Source: an uncultured Acidobacteriota bacterium (GTDB taxonomy: Bacteria; Acidobacteriota; Thermoanaerobaculia; UBA5066). Taken from it: a DNA stretch of 7,389 nucleotides. A program made the translations under genes and the position numbers. The stretch is taken from assembly GCA_937902605.1 (NCBI GenBank), contig CALFNC010000053.1, positions 1 to 7,389 of the forward strand. The letters run 5' to 3'. The notes beneath the pieces are model-generated. The model was not told the DNA's origin. It ran no database searches and was given only the letters and a program-made list of their open reading frames with translations. This document shows, piece after piece, positions 1 through 5,935 of this stretch; position 1 is the stretch's first letter, and every line of letters starts with the position of its first letter.

Positions 1-1178
1 CCATGGTGGATCGCCGATGGAGGTTCTGGGTCCTCAGCATCGCGGCGGCCATCGCGTCCATCCTCCTCTCGCTTTACGTCGCCTATCAGCTCCTCATCGA
101 CCGGCCCCTGCGCCGGTTGTTGCACGGCGTGAACCAGATGGAGAAGGGCTACTGGAGCGGCCTCGAGCTCCCGCGCGGCGCCTGGGAGATGCGCTGGCTC
201 GCCTACCGGTTCCGCAACCTCGGGACGCAGCTCGAGGAGACGGTGGGGCGGCTGGTCGAAGCCGAGCGCCGCGCCATGCTCGGGCTCCGGCCGGGCTCGC
301 TCCTGGCCTCGGGCGGAGGACGCCCCGTGCTGGTGGTAGACGACGCCTCGCCGGCGCCGGACGAGGACACCGTCTTCCAGAGGAAGCTGCTCCGCCGCTA
401 CCTCCTTTCGCGCTGCCGCTTCCTAGAGGCACGAGGCCCGAAGGACACCGGAGCCCGCGCCGCCGCGAGGGAAACGTGGGATCGGGACCTCCTCGAGGCC
501 GAGAAGCTGGGCGATACCGGCCTGAAGTCGCGTCTCGAAGACGCCGCCTTCCGGATCCTCGAGCCCGAAGCGTTCGAGGAGATCAAGCGGCGGCTCGCGA
601 AACTGCCCGCCACGAACAAGAGCTGGCTCAGGAAACGGGAATCGGAGATCCGTAGGGCCCTTGCCGAGGCTGGCGTGCGCCACAAGGCCCTGCAAAACCG
701 GGTGAAGCACCCGGCGGGGATCTGGCGAAAGACGCAGTCGAAGGGCCTCTCCATCGACCAGATCCACGACATCGTCGCGTTCCGGATCATCGTGAGGGAC
801 GAGCAGAGCTGCTACCTCGCCCTGAAGGCGGTCCACGAGCAGTTCGAGCCCTTGCTCCTCCGGTTCAAGGACTACATCGCCGAGCCCAAGGAGAACGGCT
901 ACCGGAGCCTCCACACCTGCATCAAGTCGCCGGACGGCCTCGTCTTCGAGATCCAGATCCGGACTTTCGCGATGCACCTGCAGGCCGAGGGGGGCGAGGC
1001 GGCCCACTGGCGCTACAAAGCGACTTCCGACTGGTCCGGTGACGGCGTCTTCCATCGCTCTGTCGCCGGCTTCTCGAAAGCCTTCAGGATTGGCCGGGGC
1101 GGGTCCAGCGTCCCCCCTTCCGGCGCGACGGCCGGGAAGGCGGCCCCCAAACCGGCCTCGCCTCCTTCTGGAGACTGA
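1..1178 (+). CDS. Membrane HAMP-domain (p)ppGpp synthetase (RelA/SpoT domain), 5' incomplete
   Basis: Likely transfers pyrophosphate from ATP to GDP/GTP to make (p)ppGpp at the inner membrane. Numbering from the ATG at position 3: a transmembrane helix (about 8-31); a HAMP-like region (about 32-90) with the conserved Pro35 in RPLRRLL, the KGYW turn near 48-51 and Glu62 opening the second helix; a linker; residues 155-200 resembling the helical segment that follows the hydrolase domain in long RSH proteins (KSRLEDAAFRILEPE); then the synthetase domain (about 222-340). Synthetase landmarks are KHPAGIWRK (235-243), Asp256, the RFKD motif (287-290), Tyr300 in ENGYRSLHT, and EIQIRT (316-321). The RxKD form is that of bifunctional Rel/SpoT rather than RelA (ExDD). 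No HD hydrolase signature and no TGS or ACT domain are present. A HAMP domain normally follows a second transmembrane helix, and the frame is open to the window edge, so a sensor domain and first helix probably lie upstream; ATG3 is then internal. Confidence 0.85.
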   Translation, partial: MVDRRWRFWVLSIAAAIASILLSLYVAYQLLIDRPLRRLLHGVNQMEKGYWSGLELPRGAWEMRWLAYRFRNLGTQLEETVGRLVEAERRAMLGLRPGSLLASGGGRPVLVVDDASPAPDEDTVFQRKLLRRYLLSRCRFLEARGPKDTGARAAARETWDRDLLEAEKLGDTGLKSRLEDAAFRILEPEAFEEIKRRLAKLPATNKSWLRKRESEIRRALAEAGVRHKALQNRVKHPAGIWRKTQSKGLSIDQIHDIVAFRIIVRDEQSCYLALKAVHEQFEPLLLRFKDYIAEPKENGYRSLHTCIKSPDGLVFEIQIRTFAMHLQAEGGEAAHWRYKATSDWSGDGVFHRSVAGFSKAFRIGRGGSSVPPSGATAGKAAPKPASPPSGD

Positions 1179-1204
1179 CCGACGACCGATCAGGACTTGT
1201 CTCG

Positions 1205-1537
1205 CTAGCTCCTCTTTCGCGGCCGGGACTTCGACGTACGGGACGAACGAGCGGTCGCGCTGGGAGGCGGGCCGTCGTTGTGGGCCCTTTCCTCCCTCTC
1301 GACCACCAGGGTGCACTTGGCAACCAGCGCCGCGAACGCGCCGACGGCGGCCCAGACAGGTGCGAAGACCGCCCCGGCCAGACCGACGACGAGGGGGATC
1401 TCCAGGAGGGTGACGCCTCTCGAGTTCCGGATCGAGATGCGCCGGATGTTCCCCTCGTGGATCAGTTCCTTGACCGCGGCGAGGAGCTGATGGCCCGTGA
1501 CCTGGAATTCTTCGACTCGGGGATGCTTCGTAGGCAT
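1205..1537 (-). CDS. DUF4342-type small membrane protein
   Basis: 110 residues. The N-terminal part (about 8-50) has the pattern of the DUF4342 family: EEFxVxGxxLLAxVKELIHEGNIRRI followed by a TLLEIPL strand. Next come a hydrophobic, glycine/alanine-rich segment (about 48-73, probably one or two membrane passes) and a CTLVVERE stretch. The last 27 residues are a polar, basic tail rich in Ser/Arg/Lys and look disordered. The molecular function of the family is not known. The start is well supported: ATG at 1535-1537 is preceded by AGGGGGG with a 6-base spacer. It lies 54 bases after the COQ8-like gene on the same strand and could be cotranscribed with it. It converges on the (p)ppGpp synthetase gene with only 26 bases between the stop codons. 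Confidence 0.82.
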   Translation of the reverse strand: MPTKHPRVEEFQVTGHQLLAAVKELIHEGNIRRISIRNSRGVTLLEIPLVVGLAGAVFAPVWAAVGAFAALVAKCTLVVEREERAHNDGPPPSATARSSRTSKSRPRKRS

Positions 1538-1543
1538 GGCGTT

Positions 1544-1550
1544 CCCCCCT
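1544..1550 (-). promoter_or_regulatory. Ribosome binding site of the DUF4342 gene
   Basis: On the minus strand this reads AGGGGGG, six bases before the ATG at 1537. It fixes the start of the DUF4342 gene. Confidence 0.6.
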
Positions 1551-1591
1551 TTTCAAAAAGCCAGTCTACCTTCGAGCGCCGGTGGATCGGC

Positions 1592-2905
1592 CTACGGGGT
1601 GCCCTTCCCGAGCCGCGCTTCCAGCAGCTGCCGCCACGGGGCGGCAGCACGCAGCCGGGAGAGGTTCCCGAAGTGACCCACCACGGTCCGGTTGATGAAC
1701 ACGATGTGGTGAGGGAAGCGGAGGCTCTTGACCTCGCCGAAGCGGCTCGAGTTCGCCTCGACAAAGCGGTGGAAGACCCGGTCGTCGCTTCCAAACCGGT
1801 AGGGATGCTTCTCATCGAGTATCTCGAGAACGAAGTCGAGGATGGGGGCGATCAGTTCCTCTGAGAGCGGCTTGCCTGCGGCCGTGGCGACGCCTATCTC
1901 CTCGAGGAGCGCCGGCACGTCGCTGCCGCGGCCGTCGAGGGCCGCCCGCGAAACCTCGCGGTAGCCCCGGACGATCTGCCGTGGCACCGACTTCACGCAT
2001 CCGAAGTCGTAGACGACGACCCGGCCGTCGGGGAGGAACGAGAAGTTCGACAGGTTCGGGTCGGCGTGGAGGATGCGATGCTCGAAGAGGCCGCGCAGCA
2101 GGAAGTTGAAGAGGGCTGCCCCCCAGCGGTCGCGTAGCGCCTGGTCCTGTCCGTCGTCGCACGCCTCGTCCGGCGTGAACCCGGCCACGTATTCCATCGT
2201 TAGGACCCGGTGGCTCGTCGCCTCGTCGACGACGCTGGGGATGACCACCTCGTCGCTGCCGGCGTAGAGGAGCGCCATCCGCCGCAAGTTCTCCGCCTCG
2301 TGGAGGTAGTCCAGCTCCTCGCGCAGCCGGTCGCGCAGCTCCCGCCAGATCGGTCCGAAGTCGGCGTCGGTGAAGAGCGAGAAGAGCGACTTCAGGAGCC
2401 GCCGGAGATTGACCAGGTCGGCCTCGATGATCTTGTCGATTCCCGGGTACTGGATCTTGACCGCCACGGTCCGGCCGTCCTTGAGAACGCCTCGGTGCAC
2501 TTGGCCGATCGAGGCCGCGGCGACGGCCTCCGGCTCGAGCCGGGCGAAGGTCCGCTTCCACTCCGGCAGCTCCTTGTCCAGCTGGCGCTTCACGGTCTCG
2601 AACGGGATCGGCGGCGCCTGCCGCTGGAGGGTGCGCAGGACCTCGGCCACCTCCGGGGGGAGCAGGCTGTCCTGAAGGCTCAGCATCTGCCCGACCTTCA
2701 TCGCCGCCCCTTTCAGCTTACCCAGGGCGTGGACGATCCGGTCGGCATTCCGGACGAGGTTCCCGAGCTGGTGCGCCTGGCGCGACGGACCCGAGCGGAT
2801 CAGAGAGAAGAGCTGCTCGACGGCCAAGGAAGCCCCCACCCGGCCGACGAGGCTGCCGAGCCGCAGGAGGCGACCGACCGGCGAACTCGCCGGTCCGCTG
2901 GTCAA
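1592..2905 (-). CDS. COQ8/ADCK3-type ABC1 (UbiB) atypical kinase/ATPase
   Basis: 437 residues, complete for the family. ABC1/UbiB proteins have a protein-kinase-like fold but act as ATPases supporting isoprenoid quinone synthesis or lipid homeostasis. Visible motifs: KxGQ (Lys70-Gln73) in KGAAMKVGQMLSLQ, the Ala-rich nucleotide loop AAASIGQVHRG (129-139), the ATP-binding Lys150 in AVKIQYPG, EELDY (196-200), HADPNLSNF (280-288, keeping Asp282 and Asn287), and the metal-binding DFG (300-302). The DPNLSNF form resembles DPNWSNF of eukaryotic COQ8/ADCK3 rather than the HPGN form usual in bacterial UbiB/AarF. The C-terminal region also follows the COQ8 pattern. The KxGQ segment and Ala-rich loop argue against protein kinase activity (family knowledge). 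The start is a TTG (2905-2903) that shares four bases, TTGA, with the stop of a 26-codon upstream frame. No good Shine-Dalgarno precedes the TTG, so translation is probably coupled. No quinone biosynthesis gene is adjacent, so the pathway is inferred only. Confidence 0.9.
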   Translation of the reverse strand: MTSGPASSPVGRLLRLGSLVGRVGASLAVEQLFSLIRSGPSRQAHQLGNLVRNADRIVHALGKLKGAAMKVGQMLSLQDSLLPPEVAEVLRTLQRQAPPIPFETVKRQLDKELPEWKRTFARLEPEAVAAASIGQVHRGVLKDGRTVAVKIQYPGIDKIIEADLVNLRRLLKSLFSLFTDADFGPIWRELRDRLREELDYLHEAENLRRMALLYAGSDEVVIPSVVDEATSHRVLTMEYVAGFTPDEACDDGQDQALRDRWGAALFNFLLRGLFEHRILHADPNLSNFSFLPDGRVVVYDFGCVKSVPRQIVRGYREVSRAALDGRGSDVPALLEEIGVATAAGKPLSEELIAPILDFVLEILDEKHPYRFGSDDRVFHRFVEANSSRFGEVKSLRFPHHIVFINRTVVGHFGNLSRLRAAAPWRQLLEARLGKGTP

Positions 2906-2982
2906 GGTTCGATCTTCGTCCCCAGGACCTCGTAGTCCTCGACGAAATCTCCGACGAGCATCAGGATCTTCTTCACGCTCAT
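2902..2982 (-). pseudogene. DJ-1/PfpI family 5' remnant, now a 26-codon leader frame
   Basis: The frame begins with ATG (2982-2980) behind a strong AAGGAGGG and encodes MSVKKILMLVGDFVEDYEV, then LGTKIEP and TGA. The first 19 residues match the N-terminal strand and loop of DJ-1/PfpI proteins (class I amidotransferase-like fold), where one expects a continuation such as MVPFQAL and about 150 more residues. Here the similarity ends abruptly at Val19. No other frame beyond that point restores it; it runs straight into the COQ8-like gene. The TGA overlaps the TTG start of that gene (TTGA). The protein cannot be functional as an enzyme because the catalytic Cys and His regions are missing. It may persist as a translated leader for the downstream gene, be a simple deletion scar, or reflect an assembly join. 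The identification rests on a short match. Confidence 0.6.
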
Positions 2983-3084
2983 GGAACCCTCCTTGCGATG
3001 AGAATGGTATCCCCGTTCCGGCTCGCCAGACCCGTCCCCAGGTCTCCAGGAACAGTGCAGAATCACGAAGCCGAAAGGGTGGGG
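2983..3084. promoter_or_regulatory. Divergent intergenic region
   Basis: These 102 bases separate the leftward DJ-1-remnant/COQ8-like cluster from the rightward PLP enzyme gene, so promoters for both directions should lie here. No convincing -35/-10 pair is visible; TGGTAT at about 3004-3009 on the plus strand and a TACCAT on the minus strand are only weak -10-like matches. The rightward gene has AAAGGG at 3074-3079, five bases before its ATG. Confidence 0.45.
2987..2994 (-). promoter_or_regulatory. Strong ribosome binding site upstream of the DJ-1 remnant
   Basis: On the minus strand this reads AAGGAGGG, four bases before ATG 2982. It is the best Shine-Dalgarno of the leftward cluster and precedes a frame of only 26 codons, which suggests ribosomes load here and pass to the COQ8-like gene through the TTGA overlap. 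Confidence 0.65.
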
Positions 3085-4065
3085 ATGAACGACAAGCGCT
3101 GCTACGACGACATCCTGGACGTCATCGGGAACACGCCGATGGTCCGCCTGAACCGGATCACCGAAGGTCTCGCTTGCTCCGTCTTCGCCAAGCTGGAGTT
3201 CCTGAACCCCATGGGGAGCAGCAAGGACCGCATCGCCCGGTACCTCATCGATAAGGCGGAGGCGGACGGCCGCATCCATCCCGGGGACCTCATCCTCGAG
3301 AACTCGTCCGGCAACACGGCAATGGGCCTCGCGCTGGTGGCGATCCAGAAGGGCTACCGGCTGAAGGTCGTTGTCCGCGACCGGACCAGCAAGGAGAAGC
3401 TCGGTCAGCTCGAGGCCCTGGGCGTGGACGTCCACAAGGTCGACACCACTCTGCCGCCCGAGCATCCCGACAGCTACAACAACATCACGCTGAGGCTCGC
3501 GAAGGAGCTGCCCGGCTGCTACTTCCCCGACCAACACAACAACCGGGAGAACAACGAGGCCCACTACCGGACCACGGGGCCTGAAGTCTGGGAGCAGATG
3601 GATGGACGGATCGACGTCTTCATCGCGGGCATGGGCACTGGCGGAACCGTCGGCGGTGCGGGGCACTACCTGAAGGAACAGGACCCGCGAGTGAAGGTCG
3701 TCGCGGTCGATGTGGAAGGGTCGGTCTTCACGGAGTACTTCCGGACCGGGCGCACGGGAAAGCCCTCGCCCTACCTTCTGGAGGGACTGGGCGACGAGTT
3801 CCTGATCGGCTGCGCCGACTTCTCGGTGATCGACGAGATGGTGCAGGTCTCGGACCACGACGCGTTCCACGCGGCCCGTGAGCTGGCCCGGCGCGAGGGT
3901 CTCCTGGTGGGCGGCTCCAGCGGAGCGGTGATCTGCGCCCTGCGAAAGGTGGCTCAGGATCTGCCCCGGGACGCCCGGGTCGCTATCCTCTTCCCGGACA
4001 GCGCCTCGCGCTATCTGAGCACCATCTTCAACGACGACTGGATGAAGGAGAAGGGACTGCTTTGA
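3085..4065 (+). CDS. PLP-dependent cystathionine beta-synthase/cysteine synthase family enzyme
   Basis: 326 residues, fold type II PLP enzyme, probably cytoplasmic and acting in beta-replacement chemistry of sulfur amino acids (serine or O-acetylserine with homocysteine or sulfide). Seen from the ATG at 3085: VIGNTPMVRLNRI (13-25); the PLP Schiff-base Lys47 in NPMGSSKDR; the substrate-binding loop ENSSGNTAMG (72-81), where classic members have EPTSGNTG; the phosphate-binding GTGGT (184-188); SSGA (278-281); and PDSASRY (304-310), whose Ser306 matches the pyridine-nitrogen contact of cystathionine beta-synthases. The ending NDDWM also resembles that class. The regulatory CBS (Bateman) domain pair and heme region of the animal enzyme are absent. 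An in-frame ATG at 2998 would add 29 residues without family similarity; the start at 3085 has AAAGGG five bases upstream and is preferred. GTG 3079 is also possible. No cystathionine gamma-lyase or serine acetyltransferase gene is adjacent, so the exact substrate is open. Confidence 0.88.
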   Translation: MNDKRCYDDILDVIGNTPMVRLNRITEGLACSVFAKLEFLNPMGSSKDRIARYLIDKAEADGRIHPGDLILENSSGNTAMGLALVAIQKGYRLKVVVRDRTSKEKLGQLEALGVDVHKVDTTLPPEHPDSYNNITLRLAKELPGCYFPDQHNNRENNEAHYRTTGPEVWEQMDGRIDVFIAGMGTGGTVGGAGHYLKEQDPRVKVVAVDVEGSVFTEYFRTGRTGKPSPYLLEGLGDEFLIGCADFSVIDEMVQVSDHDAFHAARELARREGLLVGGSSGAVICALRKVAQDLPRDARVAILFPDSASRYLSTIFNDDWMKEKGLL

Positions 4066-4121
4066 GGGCGGGGACGCGGTCCCTTCCCATTGCGGCTCCG
4101 AGCGCCACCAGGAGTCGGCCG

Positions 4122-4580
4122 TCAGGACCGGATGGGGTCGACACTCGTGATCTTCAGGACTTCGGGGTGGTCGCTCTGGACGAGATATGTCGAAGAAGGC
4201 CCGGAGGTGACGGTGAGCGTAACGGTCACCGGATTGGAGTGGGCGGCAGGGACGCTCAGGAGCTCAAACTGAACCATCGCGCGAACCAAGTACCACTTTG
4301 AGGGAGGTTCAGGCTGAAGGATAGGAAACGAGCCCCTGGAAGGCGTGTGTAGGCTAAGAAGCTTGGCAATGTGGCCGGTGGGGATCTCTTCCGCTTCGAT
4401 TCGCGTTTGGGCGGTGCTCACCCAGAAGGAGGAGACAGAGTCGTTTCGGACAAAAACGTCGACGGTACTGAGGAAGGTCGGCTCGGTCGGGGAACGGTGG
4501 GTATGGGAATCGCAGGCGGGGATAAGGAGTGCGGTGAGAGCAAGAGACGACACCAGCAGCGAGCGAAGGAAGAAAAGCAC
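4122..4580 (-). CDS. Predicted lipoprotein of unknown function
   Basis: 152 residues. The N-terminus has one Arg (residue 6), a hydrophobic core (7-20) and a lipobox IPAC with Cys23 as the likely lipidated residue, so the mature protein should sit in the cell envelope facing the periplasm or outside. The mature part has many Ser, Thr, Val and Pro and alternating beta-like stretches (for example STVDVFVRNDS and NPVTVTLTVTSG), suggesting a small beta-sandwich domain. I do not recognise the family. The GTG start (4580-4578) is well supported by a perfect GGAGGT five bases upstream. GC over the part counted by hand (4261-4500) is about 57 percent, clearly below the other genes, which suggests transfer or weak selection. 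It converges on the PLP enzyme gene, with 56 bases between the stops. Confidence 0.72.
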   Translation of the reverse strand: MLFFLRSLLVSSLALTALLIPACDSHTHRSPTEPTFLSTVDVFVRNDSVSSFWVSTAQTRIEAEEIPTGHIAKLLSLHTPSRGSFPILQPEPPSKWYLVRAMVQFELLSVPAAHSNPVTVTLTVTSGPSSTYLVQSDHPEVLKITSVDPIRS

Positions 4581-4585
4581 AGTCG

Positions 4586-4591
4586 ACCTCC
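4586..4591 (-). promoter_or_regulatory. Ribosome binding site that sets the GTG start of the lipoprotein
   Basis: On the minus strand this is GGAGGT, with the five bases CGACT before GTG 4580. It supports the non-ATG start and argues that this lower-GC frame is genuinely translated. Confidence 0.65.
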
Positions 4592-4627
4592 GTCTTATGT
4601 GTTGTGGTGCCTAGAGGACACCTCGTT

Positions 4628-4729
4628 CTAAGGGATGCAAGAACGGTTCCGGCGGCAGTCTGGCTGAGCTTGGCCCGGCTTTTCACCCGCGCGCGCCACG
4701 CCCTCGACGACCAGGGTAACGAACTTCAG
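4628..4729 (-). pseudogene. Possible 5' stub of a TOPRIM/DUF4276-type partner gene
   Basis: Right at the stop of the AAA ATPase, a second frame starts at a CTG that overlaps the TGA (CTGA) and reads LKFVTLVVEGVARAGEKPG before ending at TAG after 33 codons. The first ten residues resemble the beta-strand and VEG motif that open DUF4276/TOPRIM-like proteins, which are often encoded directly after AAA_21 ATPases with overlapping ends. After VVEG nothing family-like follows. The start would be CTG, an unusual codon. This may be the remains of a lost partner or chance; the match is short. Confidence 0.3.
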
Positions 4730-5877
4730 GCCGGCATGTCGTTGAAGAGCAGGCTCAACTGTTCGGCATGCCTCGGTGCCGTCCGAGGGAGGACAGCCTC
4801 GCCCATCCGAAGCCCGCTTTCGAGCAGCGTCCTGATCTGCTCCTGGCTCGATGCCGCCGAGACCACCGTGCCGTCCTTCGTGGGCTCCAACACGAGGACC
4901 TCCTCACCGGCGATCGACTCGTCCGAGAGGAGCTCGGCAGAGTGGGTGCTGACGATCGTCTGGCGCCCGCTCTTCCGCCCGATCCGCCACATCATCGACG
5001 GGATGTGCTGCAGGACGGCGCCATGCAGGGAGAGCTCGGGCTCCTCCAGGAGGAGTGGCGCCGTACCGTCCATGAGCGACCAGAGAAGTCCCAGCAGGCG
5101 CAGGGTTCCATCCGAGAACTGGTCTTCGGTCTGCCACCCCGCATCAGGCCGCCAGTGCTTGTAGAGCCCGCGGAGGTGGGGGCGCCCCTGAACATCCCGG
5201 TCCAGCTCCAGCTTCTCCAGCTGGGGCACGGCCACCTTCAGGGCTTCTGTGATCTTTCTCATCCGCGACTCGAAGGCCCGCTGCTGGTCGCGCTTCATTC
5301 GGGCCAGCTGATCTAGAAGGTCTCCCCCGAACGGATCCCTCTCCCGCCCGACGTACCGTTCTCTGTCCCGGACGAGCTGCGGAACGACGTGCAGGTAACG
5401 GACCTTCGAAAGGAACCCGGCCACGGCGCGAATCGTTTTGTTCGCGTTTACCTGCTGCAGATAGGTCTGCGTCAGGCGGGCCTCGTCCGCCCTGTCGTCG
5501 CTATCCGGCCGGGTGAAGATCTTCTCGTCGTCCTTCCAGGCTTCCTCGCTACGAACGACTGGCCGGCGGTTGTTGTCCTGGCCGAACTCCAGCCGGTAAC
5601 GCCACCTTTCTTCGTCGGACACCAGGGCCACGTCGACGACGATGTTCGGATGCTTGCGGGCGTGCAGCGAACGGATCTGCGAGACGCCGTTTCGGTGGGA
5701 CACGGCCCATTGAAACCCTCGCTCTCCGTCGGCTACGTCCCGCAGAAACCGGAGCGCATCGAGGAGGTTCGACTTCCCCGAGGCGTTCGGCCCCACGAGG
5801 AAGACCCGGCGGGCCAGATCGACGTCGGCGTGCCGGAAATTCCGCCAGTTCTCGAGAACAAGACGAGTGAATCGCAT
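4726..5877 (-). CDS. AAA_21 / OLD-like AAA ATPase
   Basis: 383 residues, an ABC-class ATPase of the RecF/OLD/AAA_21 group, presumably cytoplasmic and DNA- or nucleotide-signal related. Motifs: the N-terminal LVLENWRNF (6-14) typical of RecF-like proteins, Walker A GPNASGKS (29-36), a central insertion with charged helical segments (about 165-225), signature-like FSDGTLR (254-260), Walker B LLLEEPE (275-281) with Glu278/Glu279, the D-loop ELSLH (281-285) and the H-loop His312 in VSTHSAELL. All nucleotide-binding elements look intact. Relatives occur as the ATPase half of two-gene defence or toxin-like modules, paired with TOPRIM-type nucleases or DUF4276 proteins (family knowledge). Here no intact partner follows, only a possible stub of about ten recognisable residues. 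The ATG at 5877 begins right at the conserved RecF-like start; a clear Shine-Dalgarno is not seen. It lies 58 bases after the phosphoesterase gene. Confidence 0.87.
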   Translation of the reverse strand: MRFTRLVLENWRNFRHADVDLARRVFLVGPNASGKSNLLDALRFLRDVADGERGFQWAVSHRNGVSQIRSLHARKHPNIVVDVALVSDEERWRYRLEFGQDNNRRPVVRSEEAWKDDEKIFTRPDSDDRADEARLTQTYLQQVNANKTIRAVAGFLSKVRYLHVVPQLVRDRERYVGRERDPFGGDLLDQLARMKRDQQRAFESRMRKITEALKVAVPQLEKLELDRDVQGRPHLRGLYKHWRPDAGWQTEDQFSDGTLRLLGLLWSLMDGTAPLLLEEPELSLHGAVLQHIPSMMWRIGRKSGRQTIVSTHSAELLSDESIAGEEVLVLEPTKDGTVVSAASSQEQIRTLLESGLRMGEAVLPRTAPRHAEQLSLLFNDMPA

Positions 5878-5935
5878 ACCTGCTCGAACCTAGGTAACTT
5901 TAGCACCGGCCGCCCTCACTGCCGGCTGCTTCCGG

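Noticed and set aside
423..1556. Long minus-strand open frame over the (p)ppGpp synthetase and DUF4342 genes
   Set aside because: It is an Arg/Gly/Glu-rich shadow frame typical of GC-rich coding DNA. It overlaps two genes with clear family motifs and has none itself.
2998..3084. Upstream ATG for the PLP enzyme, adding 29 residues
   Set aside because: The extra residues have no family similarity. The ATG at 3085 has a ribosome site at the right distance and matches the usual N-terminus.
2902..3870. 322-codon minus-strand frame opposite the PLP enzyme gene
   Set aside because: Only its last 26 codons, from ATG 2982 with a strong ribosome site, are meaningful. The rest is antisense to a well-supported enzyme gene and has no protein-like motif.
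4065..4085. Stem-loop GGGAC-GCG-GTCCC between the convergent PLP enzyme and lipoprotein genes as a terminator
   Set aside because: The stem is only five base pairs and no T-run follows, so a rho-independent terminator is not supported.
4606..4622. Imperfect hairpin (GGTGCC ... GG-A-CACC) upstream of the lipoprotein start
   Set aside because: Short and bulged, with no T-run and no recognisable regulatory motif; could be chance.
4354..4686. 110-codon minus-strand frame overlapping the lipoprotein gene
   Set aside because: It overlaps the lipoprotein gene in another frame, lacks a ribosome site and is Arg/Pro-rich without a signal peptide; the lipoprotein frame has both a ribosome site and a lipobox.
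5907..5926. Inverted repeat CCGGC/GCCGG between the phosphoesterase and AAA ATPase genes
   Set aside because: Five base pairs with a ten-base loop and no T-run; frequent by chance at this GC content.
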